The position numbers and the translations under genes are program-made. A stretch of DNA of 64,000 nt from Amycolatopsis sp. A133 (GTDB lineage: Bacteria > Actinomycetota > Actinomycetes > Mycobacteriales > Pseudonocardiaceae), in assembly GCF_031082405.1 (NCBI RefSeq), contig NZ_JAVHJU010000067.1:1-64000 (forward strand). The letters run 5' to 3'. This document shows positions 42,607 to 52,057 of this stretch, piece after piece. The notes beneath the pieces are model-generated. The model saw nothing but the letters and a program-made list of their open reading frames with translations. It was not told the DNA's origin and ran no database searches. How positions within the stretch are numbered: position 1 is the stretch's first letter; the number at the start of each line of letters is the position of its first letter.

Positions 42607-44714
42607 CGTCGATCGGAACTCCCCTCGAACGTCAGGACGCCACGGCAAAAGTCACCGGGGCGGCCACCTACGCCTACGAACACCACGTCGACGGTGTGCT
42701 GTACGCGTGGCCGGTGACTTCGGCCGTCGTCAAGGGCCGGGTCGCCGGCATCGACGAGGCATCGGCGACGACAGTGCCCGGCGTCGTAGCGGTCCTGCAC
42801 ACGGGCAACGCCGCCAAGCTGCACACCGGCTTCGATCTCGGGCCGGTGCAGCAGGTGTCGGTGCCGGAACTGCTCCTGCTGCAGACCGACGAGATCTCCT
42901 ACCGGGGACAAGTCGTCGCCGCGGTCATCGCGACCTCCTCCGAAGCGGCCCGGGAAGGCGCCGAGACGCTGATCGTGCGCTACGAGGAACAACCCCACGA
43001 CGTGGTGTTCCGGCCGGACGACCCGCGGGCCTACGTCCCGGACATGGTCGGCGACCTCGGGCCCGGCCATGTGGCCCGCGGTGACGCGGACGCCGAGCTG
43101 GACCGGGCCGAGGTCCGCGTCGACGTCGTGTACACCACTCCCCCTCAGCACGCGCACCCCATGGAGCCGCACTCGACCATTGCGGCCTGGACGGACGGGC
43201 GGCTGACCCTCCACAGCTCCGAACAGGGGCCGTCGAACACCAGCCAGACCTTCGCGTACCTGTTCGGCCTGGACCCCGCGGACGTCGAGGTGATCTGCGA
43301 CCACGTCGGCGGCGGCTTCGGCGCCAAGGCCTCGCCCCGGCCTCCGGCGATGGTCGCCGCTCTCGCCGCCCGGCTCGTCGACCGGCCGGTCAAGGTCGCG
43401 TGGAACCGGCCGTTGATGTCCGCGCACGAGACCTACCGGTCGCCGACCATCCAGCGGATCGCGCTCGGCGCCGACCGTCAGGGCCGGCTGCGCGCCATCG
43501 TCCACGAGGCCCAGCACCTGGCCTCCACGCTGTCGGGCTACGTCGACCAGACCGCCAGCTCGGCGCGCATGATGTACGCCGCCGAGCACGCCCGCACCAC
43601 CGCCACCGCGGTCCGGCTGGACGTGCCCTCCCCCGGCTGGATGCGGGGACCCGGCGAGGTCCCGGGGATGTTCGGGCTCGAGTGCGCGATGGACGAACTG
43701 GCCGGCGAGCTGGGCCTTGACCCGATCGAGCTGCGGATCCGCAACGAACCGTCCGTGGACCCCGCCGACGGAACGCCGTTCAGCAGCCGGAACCTGCTGG
43801 CCTGCTTACGGACCGGCGCCCAACGGTTCGGCTGGGCGGACCGCGATCCGCGGCCCGGCCTCCGCCCCGACGGACGCTGGTTGCGCGGAACCGGCGTAGC
43901 CGCCTCCCGCTACCCGGTGTTCACCGTGCCCTCCACCGCCCGGGCCACCGCCGAGACGGACGGGACGTTCACCTTCGCCATCGGCGCGGTCGACATCGGC
44001 ACCGGAGCGCGCACGGTGCTCGCCCAGGTCGCCGCGGACGCCCTGGCCGTCCCCGTCGAGCGGATCCGGCTCGTGCTCGGCCGCGCATCGCTGAGCGTCG
44101 CCGCGTTCGCCGGCGCCTCCCTCGGCACCGCGTCGTGGAGCTGGGCGATCGACAAGGCCGGCCGGATGTTGCGGGAGCAGGGCGCGAGGCCGGGGCTGAC
44201 GGTGCACGCCGACACCACCGACGAGGTGGCCGCGATGCGCCAGGTCAGCCGCAACGCCTACGGAGCCCAGTTCGCCGAAGTCGCCGTCGACACCGTCACC
44301 GGTCAGGTGCGCGTCGAACGGATGCTCGGCGTGTTCGCCGGCGGCCGCATCCTCAACCCGCGCACCGCCCGCTCCCAGCTGATCGGCGGCATGATCATGG
44401 GCGTCGGCGGCGCCCTGATGGAGGCCGCCGAGCTGGACCCGGTGTTCGGCGACTTCGTCAACCACGACCTCGCCGGCTACCACTTCCCGGCCCACGCCGA
44501 TGTCCGCGACATCGACGTGATCATGCTGCCCGAGCAGGACCGGGAGCTGAACCCGCTGGGCGGCAAGGGAATTGGCGAGATCGGCGTGGTCGGTGCGGCG
44601 GCCGCCATCGCGAACGCGGTCTTCCACGCGACGGGCACCCGCATCCGCGACCTGCCCATCAGGCTCGAGAACCTGCGCCCGCCGGGTTCCCGTGCCGTCC
44701 AGCAGCAACTGTGA
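42603..44714 (+). CDS. Molybdenum aldehyde oxidoreductase, molybdopterin subunit (PaoC/YagR type)
   Basis: 703 residues. The xanthine-oxidase large-subunit fold is complete: VTGAATYAYEHHVDG start, CDHVGGGFGAKASPRPPAMV (cofactor loop), PSPGWMRGPGEVPGMFGLE, and the catalytic Glu in GGKGIGEIGVVG near the C-terminus. It oxidises aldehydes to acids using water oxygen at a Mo centre. It needs a maturation factor of the XdhC/PaoD kind, which is not in the window. The NmrA-like gene follows after 11 bases. Confidence 0.93.
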   Translation: MTSIGTPLERQDATAKVTGAATYAYEHHVDGVLYAWPVTSAVVKGRVAGIDEASATTVPGVVAVLHTGNAAKLHTGFDLGPVQQVSVPELLLLQTDEISYRGQVVAAVIATSSEAAREGAETLIVRYEEQPHDVVFRPDDPRAYVPDMVGDLGPGHVARGDADAELDRAEVRVDVVYTTPPQHAHPMEPHSTIAAWTDGRLTLHSSEQGPSNTSQTFAYLFGLDPADVEVICDHVGGGFGAKASPRPPAMVAALAARLVDRPVKVAWNRPLMSAHETYRSPTIQRIALGADRQGRLRAIVHEAQHLASTLSGYVDQTASSARMMYAAEHARTTATAVRLDVPSPGWMRGPGEVPGMFGLECAMDELAGELGLDPIELRIRNEPSVDPADGTPFSSRNLLACLRTGAQRFGWADRDPRPGLRPDGRWLRGTGVAASRYPVFTVPSTARATAETDGTFTFAIGAVDIGTGARTVLAQVAADALAVPVERIRLVLGRASLSVAAFAGASLGTASWSWAIDKAGRMLREQGARPGLTVHADTTDEVAAMRQVSRNAYGAQFAEVAVDTVTGQVRVERMLGVFAGGRILNPRTARSQLIGGMIMGVGGALMEAAELDPVFGDFVNHDLAGYHFPAHADVRDIDVIMLPEQDRELNPLGGKGIGEIGVVGAAAAIANAVFHATGTRIRDLPIRLENLRPPGSRAVQQQL

Positions 44715-44725
44715 GGAGCAAATCG

Positions 44726-45595
44726 ATGAAGGTTCTCGTGACCGGCGCGTCCGGCACGGTCGGCGGGCTGGTGACACGTCACCTGGCCGGGAAAGAGATC
44801 GCCGTGCGCGGTGTCGTGCACCGGCCCGAAAGCGCCACCGCCCTGCACCGGGAACTGCCGGCCGTGGAAGCGGTCGCAGCCGATCTCGCCGACGAGGCCC
44901 GCGTTCCCGAACTGCTGGCCGATGTGGACACGGTGTTCCTGGTGACGGCCAACGTGCCCACCCAGCTCGCCCAGGAGCAGACGGTGATCCGCGCCGCGGC
45001 CAAGGCCGGGGCGCGGTGGGTGGTCAAGATCAGTGTCGGCGGGGTGTCCCCGGACGCGCCGCTGGCCCTCGCCCGCGTCCACTACGCGGCCGAGCAAGAG
45101 CTGACGGCCGGCGGAATCCCCCACACGATCCTGCGGCCCGCGTTCTTCATGGACAACCTGCTGCAGTACATCCCCTGGATCGACCCCGCCGGCCGGCTGG
45201 AGCTCCCGCTCGGCGACGGCGCCATGGCCATGATCGACGCCCGGGACATCGCCGACGTCGCCGTCGCCGAACTACTGGCCCCGACCGGCGGCGACCGTGA
45301 CCTCGTGCTCACCGGCCCGGAAGACCTCACCGCGGCCCAAGCGCTGGCCCGGATCGCCGACGTCGTCGGCAGGCCCCTGAGCCACGTCGACGGGACGCGG
45401 GAGAGCTTCCTGCGCCGGTACCTCGCCGACGGCAACCGGGCCGGCTACGCCGAGGACATGGCCACCCTCTACGACGGCGTCCTGCGCCACGGCTACGGCG
45501 CCGGGACCACCGCCACCGTCGAAGAGGTGACGGGTCACCCCCCGCGCACCATCGACGACTTCGCCCGGCAGCACGCCGCGAAGTTCAGCCGGTGA
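44726..45595 (+). CDS. NmrA-like NAD(P)-binding protein
   Basis: 289 residues, GAGGAG before the ATG. Atypical short-chain-dehydrogenase fold: VLVTGASGTVGGLVTRHLAG, FLVTANVP, VKISVGGVSPDAP, and ILRPAFFMDNL instead of a catalytic YxxxK. Family members sense NADP(H) redox state or reduce quinones. Last gene of the MFS-aldehyde oxidoreductase operon, consistent with a redox-stress role. Its 3' end overlaps the convergent hemerythrin gene by 11 bases. Confidence 0.88.
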   Translation: MKVLVTGASGTVGGLVTRHLAGKEIAVRGVVHRPESATALHRELPAVEAVAADLADEARVPELLADVDTVFLVTANVPTQLAQEQTVIRAAAKAGARWVVKISVGGVSPDAPLALARVHYAAEQELTAGGIPHTILRPAFFMDNLLQYIPWIDPAGRLELPLGDGAMAMIDARDIADVAVAELLAPTGGDRDLVLTGPEDLTAAQALARIADVVGRPLSHVDGTRESFLRRYLADGNRAGYAEDMATLYDGVLRHGYGAGTTATVEEVTGHPPRTIDDFARQHAAKFSR

Positions 45596-46262
45596 GGCGC
45601 ACCGCGCGCACATGAACCGCGTACAGGCGAGCGCCGGCGATCCGCCAGATCAGGCGGGCCGGCGCCGGCATCTCGTGCAGGAACCAGCGGCGCTCCCCCG
45701 GCGTGGCGTCTTCGAGCACGACCCCCGCCAGCAGCATCCGGGACCGGAAGCCGCCGGGCAGATTGCGCATGGCCGCCTTCTGCGGCTCCTTCCACTCCGC
45801 CACCGACAGCCGTTCGCGGATCAGCGGAAGCACCCGCTGCTCTTCGAGGTCCAAGTGCTCCCGCAGAGCTGCGGCCAGCTCCCGGAAACGGGCGGCCAGG
45901 TGATCGCGCAGCTGCGCGGTTGCCGTGGCCGCCCAGCCGGGCAGATCCGGTTCGATCGACGCGATGGTCTTCGCCAGCGCCTCGTGCTGCTCTTCCATGG
46001 TGTTGATGAGGCTGTCGTCCAGGGTGAGCCGCTCGTGCAGCAACGGCCACAGGTACCGGTCCTCGCTCTCGTGGTGCTCGTGCAGCATGGTGAGCATCAG
46101 GCCGGCGTGCTTCGCGATCGTCGCCGCGGCGGCCCGCTCGCCCGCGGGCACGGCGGCGATCGCCGGCCCCAGCAAGTCCATCTCGCGGCGAAGGGCTTTG
46201 TGGATCACCTTCATCTCTTCGGTATCCGGCCTGCCCGCGGGGCTGTGCTGATCGATGCGCAT
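45585..46262 (-). CDS. Hemerythrin HHE-domain protein
   Basis: 225 residues. Four-helix bundle with di-iron ligands: KALRREMDLL, LMLTMLHEHHESEDRYLWPL (HHxxxD/E), EEQHEAL and LREHLDLEEQRVLPLI. The C-terminal 60 residues (GGFRSRMLLAGVVLED onward) are an extra region found in the longer actinobacterial members. It binds O2 or NO or senses redox; the partner is unknown. It is convergent with the NmrA-like gene and follows the ABC-permease terminator. Confidence 0.9.
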   Translation of the reverse strand: MRIDQHSPAGRPDTEEMKVIHKALRREMDLLGPAIAAVPAGERAAAATIAKHAGLMLTMLHEHHESEDRYLWPLLHERLTLDDSLINTMEEQHEALAKTIASIEPDLPGWAATATAQLRDHLAARFRELAAALREHLDLEEQRVLPLIRERLSVAEWKEPQKAAMRNLPGGFRSRMLLAGVVLEDATPGERRWFLHEMPAPARLIWRIAGARLYAVHVRAVRLTG

Positions 46263-46302
46263 GGTTCGTCTCCTCGGTGGAAGCCGGATTCTTCCGGCAC
46301 GG

Positions 46303-46338
46303 CCCGTCCTGCCTCGGCGCGCGCCGAGGCAGGACGGG
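46303..46338. terminator. Terminator hairpin of the ABC-transporter operon
   Basis: Perfect 36-base palindrome, arm CCCGTCCTGCCTCGGCGC, beginning 5 bases past the permease stop on the minus strand. An 18-pair stem with T-rich sequence absent. Confidence 0.75.
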
Positions 46339-46343
46339 GTCTT

Positions 46344-47672
46344 TCATTCGGCGGCGAGCGCCCGCGGCACGTCCTGGCGCAGGGCGAGCAGGGCGGGAAT
46401 CACCGTCGCGGGCACGATGAGCAGGGCCCCGCCCGCGGTCAGCGCGGCGACTGCCGCCACGGTCGCGGAAGAGACTGCGAGACCCTGGCCGGTGCCCCAG
46501 GCGCCGGCCAGCAACGTCGTCGCCACGGCGGCCAGCCCGAGCAGGCAGGCGGTCCCGACGTAGATCACCGCCTCGGCCGCCGCGGCGGCGGTCACCGTTC
46601 CCGGGCTGCCGCCACCGGCCACGACCAGGGCGACTTCACGCTCACGGCTGCGGCTCGACATGAAGATGGTGGCGGTCGCGCCCAGCAGCGACAGCAGGAC
46701 CGGACCCCCGAGCAGCAGCACGACCGCTCCGACAGGCAGCGGACCGGCGTCGCCGGTGGTCCCGTGCGTCGCGTCGCCGGCGGCGTACAAGCCTCCGGCC
46801 AGCGCGATGGCCACCAGCAGCGGATTGATCACCGCGGTGCTCCGGCCGAGGTGGCTCACGCTCGCGTTGCGCGCCAGGTACCAGGCACTGGACCGGGAGT
46901 CCGGGACCAAAGCGGTCCAGCCCCGCACCAGCCGCGCCGTGAACAGCGGGCCCAGCGCCGTGAAGATCCCGGCCACGAGCGGACCGACCAGCATCAGCGG
47001 TGTGTCCATCCGGCCGGGGTCCGTGCCGGGCAGCGTGCTGACGAGCCACGCCAGGGCCGCCGCCATGGCTGCGGCGGCCACCCACCGTTTCCGGCTCATG
47101 GTCACCGGCGGAGCGTCCGCCTCGCGCAGGGTCCGGATGACCGGCGTGTGCGCGGCCCGGCGGGCGCCGCGCGCACTGGCGGCCACGGCCAGCAGGACGA
47201 CGAACACCACCACCGCGGCCGCCGAGACGAACCCGAAGCTCGGCCGCACCGACGAAAACTCCGGGCTCGTCGCGAAGCTGAAGCGGAACAACGGCCGCAG
47301 CACCGGCACCGCCAGGAAACACCCGGCGATGCCGCCGACGAGGGCGAGTGTGGCCAGCTGGGCGTGGACGACCGTGCGCACGTGCGCGGGGCGCAGGCCG
47401 ACCAGTTGCCACAACGCGTAGGCGCGCTGGTGCAGCGCTACGGCCAAGGCGGTGACCGAGCCGAGGACGACAAGTGCGGCCGCCACGCTGAAGACGATCA
47501 TCGTGCCGCTGATGCCGTAGAGCGCCAGGGCGACGTTTCCGCCGGTGACCAGCCCGGTCTCGACGTCGCAGGCCACGACGGCGGTGACGACGGCAGTGGC
47601 CGCCGTGACCAGCAGCACTCCCAGCCACACCCGGAAGTTGTCGAGCAGGTCGGAGAAGATGAGGCGCAGCAT
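46344..47672 (-). CDS. ABC transporter permease (FtsX/MacB-like)
   Basis: 442 residues from the ATG at 47672, overlapping the ATPase stop region. Around eight membrane helices in two FtsX-type halves: helix 1 LLDNFRVWLGVLLVTAATAV, with long loops near residue 200-290. The loop RSREREVALVVAGG resembles the coupling helix of these permeases (REREIALLRA). Together with the ATPase it probably exports a peptide or antibiotic or senses it (BceAB-like systems). The HK/RR pair at 48.6-50.5 kb, divergent from it, is the likely controller. Confidence 0.88.
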   Translation of the reverse strand: MLRLIFSDLLDNFRVWLGVLLVTAATAVVTAVVACDVETGLVTGGNVALALYGISGTMIVFSVAAALVVLGSVTALAVALHQRAYALWQLVGLRPAHVRTVVHAQLATLALVGGIAGCFLAVPVLRPLFRFSFATSPEFSSVRPSFGFVSAAAVVVFVVLLAVAASARGARRAAHTPVIRTLREADAPPVTMSRKRWVAAAAMAAALAWLVSTLPGTDPGRMDTPLMLVGPLVAGIFTALGPLFTARLVRGWTALVPDSRSSAWYLARNASVSHLGRSTAVINPLLVAIALAGGLYAAGDATHGTTGDAGPLPVGAVVLLLGGPVLLSLLGATATIFMSSRSREREVALVVAGGGSPGTVTAAAAAEAVIYVGTACLLGLAAVATTLLAGAWGTGQGLAVSSATVAAVAALTAGGALLIVPATVIPALLALRQDVPRALAAE

Positions 47673-47673
47673 G

Positions 47674-48414
47674 TCAGGCCACCACCGCACGGGCGTGGGT
47701 GAGCGCGTCGAGCACGTCCGCGGCGCTGGGCCGCAGCAACGTGCGGTGGATCGTCCCGTCGCGCAGCACGAGCACCCGGTCCGCCATGGCCGCCGCCTGC
47801 AGGTCGTGGGTCACCATGACGACGGACCGGCCGCCGTCGCTGACCGCCCGCAGCAGGCCGAGCACCTGGGTGCCCGCGTCGGTGTCCAGCGCGCCGGTGG
47901 GTTCGTCGGCGAAGACGATGTCCGGGCGCATGGCCAGCACCCGGGCGATGGCGACCCGCTGCTGCTGGCCACCCGAAAGCGCGGCCGGCTTGTAGGAGGC
48001 ACGGTCGGCCAGCCCCACCTGGTGCAGTGCGCGGCTCACGTCCTCCGCACTGACTTTCCGTTGGGCCAGCCGGGCCGGCAGCGCCACGTTCTCCCAGGCC
48101 GTCAAGGAGCGGATGAGGTTGTAGGACTGGAAGACGAAGCCGATGTGCTCGCGGCGGACCGCTGCCTGCGCTCGCCGGCCGAGACCGCTCAAGGACCGGC
48201 CCATCACCGTGACGTCCCCGGACGTCACCGGCTCCAGCCCGGACAGGCAGTACAGCAGCGTCGACTTGCCCGACCCGCTCGGGCCGACGATGGCCACGAA
48301 CTCCCCGGGGAAGACCCCGAGGGAGATGCCGCGCAACACCGGCGTGGGTGTTCCGCCGCGGCCGTCGAGGAACTCCTTGGTGATGGAGTCCGCCTGCAGA
48401 AGGTGATCGCTCAT
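47674..48414 (-). CDS. ABC transporter ATP-binding protein
   Basis: 246 residues from the ATG at 48414 with AGGGAA upstream. Complete NBD of the MacB/LolD group: Walker A GPSGSGKST, Q-loop FVFQSYNLI, signature LSGGQQQRVAIARVLA, Walker B DIVFADEPTGALD, switch His in VMVTHDLQ. Translationally coupled to the permease. It is divergent from the histidine-kinase gene, with 152 bases between. Confidence 0.95.
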   Translation of the reverse strand: MSDHLLQADSITKEFLDGRGGTPTPVLRGISLGVFPGEFVAIVGPSGSGKSTLLYCLSGLEPVTSGDVTVMGRSLSGLGRRAQAAVRREHIGFVFQSYNLIRSLTAWENVALPARLAQRKVSAEDVSRALHQVGLADRASYKPAALSGGQQQRVAIARVLAMRPDIVFADEPTGALDTDAGTQVLGLLRAVSDGGRSVVMVTHDLQAAAMADRVLVLRDGTIHRTLLRPSAADVLDALTHARAVVA

Positions 48415-48566
48415 TCCGGTTCCCTGCTTCGTTCGTCCTTGACGGCTGAATGCTGCCCGGCCGGCAGCGGCTCGCGCGTCTGTCCCGAGGACGACCGGAG
48501 GTCTGTCCTGCGGCATACCCGGCCGTGCGTTCGCCGCGCGCTACCGCGTCTGTCCGGGGCGGCTTC

Positions 48567-49808
48567 GTGATCTCCCGGCTCGGCCCCGACCGCAGCACCA
48601 CGCTGCGGCGCCGGACCCTCGACGCCGTCATCACGGTCTTGGTGTTCGTGACCGGCGCGGCGCAGCTGCACCCGTGGCAATTCCGGCCCGACCTCGGCTA
48701 TCTCGCGGCGCTGACGCTGACCGCCGGTGCGCTGTCCATGCCCTGGCGCCGCCGGCTGCCCTCGAGCGTATTGGCCCTCGCTGTCGCGGGGAGCACGCTG
48801 CAGCTGCTCACCGCCGGTCCCAAGGACAGCTCCGTCGACATCGGACTGGTCTTCGCCGGCTACGCGATCGCCGCGTACGGGAGCGGGCCGACGCGCGTGC
48901 TGCTGCCCGCAGCCGGTGTCCTCCCCACGGCCTGGGCGGCGGCGGACTGGCTTGGCGACTCCGCCGGCCGCTACACCGCTCCCGCGGCGGTCGCGGTAGC
49001 CGTCCTGCCGATCTGGATCCCGTGGCTCATCGGCGCGAACGTCGAAGCGCGGCGCCGGGCGCTGGCCGGTCTCACCGAGCGTGCCGCCCGGCTGGAAGCC
49101 GAGCGGGAACTGGAGACCGTCCGGGCCGTGCTGGCGGAACGCGGACGCATCGCACGGGAGCTGCACGACATCGTCGCCCACCACGTGAGCGTGATGGGCG
49201 TGCAAGCCGGAGCCGCCCGCGTGGCGATGCGGGCCGCCCCCGAGCGGGCGGAGGCCGCGCTGCGCGGGGTCGAGGGTTCGGCCCGGCAAGCGGTCGCCGA
49301 GATGCGCAGCATGCTGGGCGCACTCAAAGCACCCGCCCCGGCCGCGCCACCCGAAAGACGCCGATCCGCCGGGTCCGCCGCCTTGAGCCCGCAGCCGGGC
49401 CTGGCCGATCTGCCGCGGCTGGCCGGGGAATTCGCCAACGTGGGCCTGAACATCGAGATGTCCCTTGACTGGCGTCTCGGCTCCGGCAACCCCGCGCCCG
49501 GCGAGGCGCTCCAGTTATCGGCCTATCGCATCGTGGAGCAGTCGCTGACGAACGTGCTCGAGCACGCGGGTACGGCACCGACCTCGGTGGCCGTGCGGGT
49601 GACGCCCACCGCGGTCGAAGTGACGGTGACCAACGGGCCGGCCGATGACGCGAAGAACTTCACCGGATCCGACCGGGGTACGCGCGGACACGGAACCGCG
49701 GGAATGAGAGACAGGGTGAGCATGTTCGACGGCACACTCAATGCGGGAGCCCTGCCCGACGGCGGTTACCGGGTCCACGCTCGGCTACCGAGGGAAGGCG
49801 GCCGATGA
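48567..49808 (+). CDS. NarL-type sensor histidine kinase
   Basis: 413 residues from a GTG at 48567. Four to five membrane helices in the first 150 residues with hardly any external loop (an intramembrane-sensing type), then a coiled-coil (ARRRALAGLTERAARLEAER). The HisKA_3 box RELHDIVAHHVSVMGVQAG follows, then an ATPase domain with QSLTNVLEHAG and TRGHGTAGMRDRV. Kinases of this shape usually watch membrane damage and control a neighbouring ABC exporter, here the divergent pair. Overlaps the regulator gene by ATGA. Confidence 0.93.
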   Translation: MISRLGPDRSTTLRRRTLDAVITVLVFVTGAAQLHPWQFRPDLGYLAALTLTAGALSMPWRRRLPSSVLALAVAGSTLQLLTAGPKDSSVDIGLVFAGYAIAAYGSGPTRVLLPAAGVLPTAWAAADWLGDSAGRYTAPAAVAVAVLPIWIPWLIGANVEARRRALAGLTERAARLEAERELETVRAVLAERGRIARELHDIVAHHVSVMGVQAGAARVAMRAAPERAEAALRGVEGSARQAVAEMRSMLGALKAPAPAAPPERRRSAGSAALSPQPGLADLPRLAGEFANVGLNIEMSLDWRLGSGNPAPGEALQLSAYRIVEQSLTNVLEHAGTAPTSVAVRVTPTAVEVTVTNGPADDAKNFTGSDRGTRGHGTAGMRDRVSMFDGTLNAGALPDGGYRVHARLPREGGR

Positions 49809-50467
49809 TCCGCGTCGTGGTCGCCGATGACCAGCCCCTCATGCGGAACGCCCTGCGTACCGTGATCGACCTCCAGGCCGACCTGACCCTCGTCGGCGAA
49901 GCGGCTGACGGCGACGAAGCCGTGACTTACGTGCGCCGAGAACGTCCGGACGTCGCTGTCCTCGACATCCGCATGCCCCGGCTCGACGGCATCGCCGCCA
50001 CTCGCGAAGTCACCCGCAGCACGGACACCCGCGTCCTGATCCTGACAACTTTCGAGGACGACGACTACGTCCACGCCGCCCTGAAAGCCGGCGCTTCGGG
50101 ATTCTTGTTGAAGAACTCGCCACCCGAGGACATCCTGAACGCCATCCGCGTCATCTCCTCCGGGAACGGGCTACTCGCTCCATCGGTGACGATGAAACTC
50201 ATCAAGCAGGTCGCCGCAGCGGCCCCCACCCACGACCCTGCCCTCGCCGAAACGCTCGACACGCTGACTGCCCGCGAAACCGACGTCCTGCGGGGCATAG
50301 CCCAAGGAATGTCCAACGCCGAGATCGGCCGGCACCTCTACATCGGTGAAGGCACCGTCAAAACCCACGTCTCGCGCATCCTCCTCAAGCTCGGCGCACG
50401 CGACCGGGTGCAAGCGGTCGTCTTCGCCTACGAAAGCGGCCTCATCGCGCCGGGAAAGCCGAGGTGA
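49805..50467 (+). CDS. NarL/LiaR-type response regulator
   Basis: 220 residues. Complete receiver: VVVADDQPLM, phospho-Asp in VAVLDIRMPRLDG, Thr in LILTTFEDDD, Lys in FLLKNSPPED. LuxR-type HTH LTARETDVLRGIAQGMSNAE ... EGTVKTHVSRIL. Partner of the kinase upstream; likely activates the divergent ABC genes. Unlike the orphan regulator at 13.5 kb, its phospho-acceptor is intact. Confidence 0.95.
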   Translation: MIRVVVADDQPLMRNALRTVIDLQADLTLVGEAADGDEAVTYVRRERPDVAVLDIRMPRLDGIAATREVTRSTDTRVLILTTFEDDDYVHAALKAGASGFLLKNSPPEDILNAIRVISSGNGLLAPSVTMKLIKQVAAAAPTHDPALAETLDTLTARETDVLRGIAQGMSNAEIGRHLYIGEGTVKTHVSRILLKLGARDRVQAVVFAYESGLIAPGKPR

Positions 50468-50992
50468 ACGCCGACCGCAGCGAGAGCGAGGTTTCCGGGC
50501 AATATTCAGCCGCAGGCAGTTCGTCGCCGGAGCCGTCGCCGCCACGGTACGGGGTCCGGCGGCGGAGGTCGTGTTGTTGGGTGATCAGCGCCCCGGCGGC
50601 GATGATCCGTTACTGGTTCCTGCAACTTCGTCGAATGGCGATGCAGGCCTCACGGCGGAGCCATCACCCTCCCGGGAGCGACGACGGACAGCCCGTGCCG
50701 CTGGTTGGCTGCGGCACATCTCGAACAACGCTATAACAGGCCGAGCGGCGTTGCCGAACTCAGGTGAGCCATCCGGTCCGTCGTGGCCGGATACGAGTTT
50801 CGCAACGGCGGCAGTGGCGCTGTTCGGCGGTCGGGAGAATGCGGATCCGGCCGCGTTGCAGCAGCAGCTCGGTGCCGCGCACCAGTAGGTCCGGGAGCGC
50901 CGGCCGACGAGATCCGGTACGTCGGCCGGCGTTCCACGAGATCCGAGTCCCGCGCGAACCCGGCATCGCACCGAGCCGGGCGGCGGCCGGGA
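50468..50992. other. Intergenic region without a confident gene
   Basis: 525 bases. A plus-strand frame ending at 50888 contains FSRRQFVAGAVAATV, which looks like a twin-arginine signal start, and ends LFGGRENADPAALQQQ, but nothing between the two resembles a family. Possibly a degraded gene. No hairpin was noticed. Confidence 0.35.
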
Positions 50993-52042
50993 TCAGAGGG
51001 TGACGACCAGTTTCTGCGCGGAGACTCCCTGGCGCAGGCGTTCCAGGGCGGCGGGGATCTGCTCGAGTCCGTCGCCGGCGATCACGGCCTCGGGCGCAGC
51101 CCGGTAGGTCCCGGTGGCCAGCGCGGCCGGAAGGAACCGGGTGAACACAGCCGGCCCGACGGAGGTGTCTTTCAGGGCCGGTCCCCGGATCAGGCCTACG
51201 CTGATGTTGTTGCGGCGGGCCAAGGCCGAGCGCACGTAGCTGACCGGGTCGGGGGCCGCACCGGAAATCCGTCGCCGTCCCGGCAGCACCGAGGCGAGCT
51301 TCAGTGCCGGGCCCAGTGAGCCATCGCCAATGGCCAGGGTCCCGGCCAGAGGGCTGCTGCCCACCGCGTCGATCAGGTCTTCGACCGCGTTCTTGCTGCG
51401 ATAGTCGACCACCTCCTCAGCCCCGAGGCCCCGCACATAGTCGGCGTTGCGTGGTGATGCGGTGGTCACGACGCGGTAGCCGGCACCCCGGGCGAGCTGG
51501 ATGGCGTTGCTGCCGACGGTGGTGGAACCGCCCCAGACGAGCACGCTTTCGGGTCGCTGCGGCGCATCGGGTCCCGGCAGTTCGAGAGCGAGCTGACCGG
51601 CCTCGAAAAGGCCGGTCGCGGCGATGGCGACTCCCATGGGCAGCACCGCTGCCTGCTCGAAGGAAAGGTGCTCGGGGATCGGTACGAGCATGTGCTGTTT
51701 CAGCACCACGTATTTCTGGAAGGCGCCCTCGGCGGCACGGTTGTGCGTGCGTTCGAGCGCCAGGGCGATCCCGGCCACGCGGGATCCGGGCGCCGTCCCG
51801 GTGACCGAAGGGCCGGTCTGGACCACCTCCCCGGCGACGTCCCAGCCGATGATCGCCGGGTAGGTGAGCCCGCGGTGGACCAGGCGGTACAGCGGGCCCG
51901 GCAGGTTGTCGACCGGGTTCAGGGCGATGGCCCGCACTCGCACGACGACCTCGCCGGCTCCCGGCGGCGTGTAGGGGGCGGGCCCCACGGCAAGAGCTGC
52001 GCCGGGGCGTCGCATCCAGAGGGCTTCGTTGTTCTCGTTCAT
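50993..52042 (-). CDS. Medium-chain dehydrogenase/reductase (quinone-oxidoreductase-like)
   Basis: 349 residues. MDR fold without structural-zinc cysteines: GEVVVRVRAIALNPVDNLPG, YPAIIGWDVAGEVVQ, cofactor region VLVWGGSTTVGSNAIQLARG, DYRSKNAVEDLIDAV. It resembles the fungal-type trans-enoyl reductase/zinc-binding-dehydrogenase-like group that uses NADPH to reduce C=C or quinone substrates. It follows the flavin monooxygenase by 15 bases, so it is its operon partner and both may process the same aromatic compound. Confidence 0.88.
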   Translation of the reverse strand: MNENNEALWMRRPGAALAVGPAPYTPPGAGEVVVRVRAIALNPVDNLPGPLYRLVHRGLTYPAIIGWDVAGEVVQTGPSVTGTAPGSRVAGIALALERTHNRAAEGAFQKYVVLKQHMLVPIPEHLSFEQAAVLPMGVAIAATGLFEAGQLALELPGPDAPQRPESVLVWGGSTTVGSNAIQLARGAGYRVVTTASPRNADYVRGLGAEEVVDYRSKNAVEDLIDAVGSSPLAGTLAIGDGSLGPALKLASVLPGRRRISGAAPDPVSYVRSALARRNNISVGLIRGPALKDTSVGPAVFTRFLPAALATGTYRAAPEAVIAGDGLEQIPAALERLRQGVSAQKLVVTL

Positions 52043-52057
52043 GGATCAGGCCGTTTC

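Noticed and set aside
45612..47702. 696-residue plus-strand open frame
   Set aside because: Antisense to hemerythrin and ABC permease genes; Arg/Gln/Gly-rich low-complexity translation.
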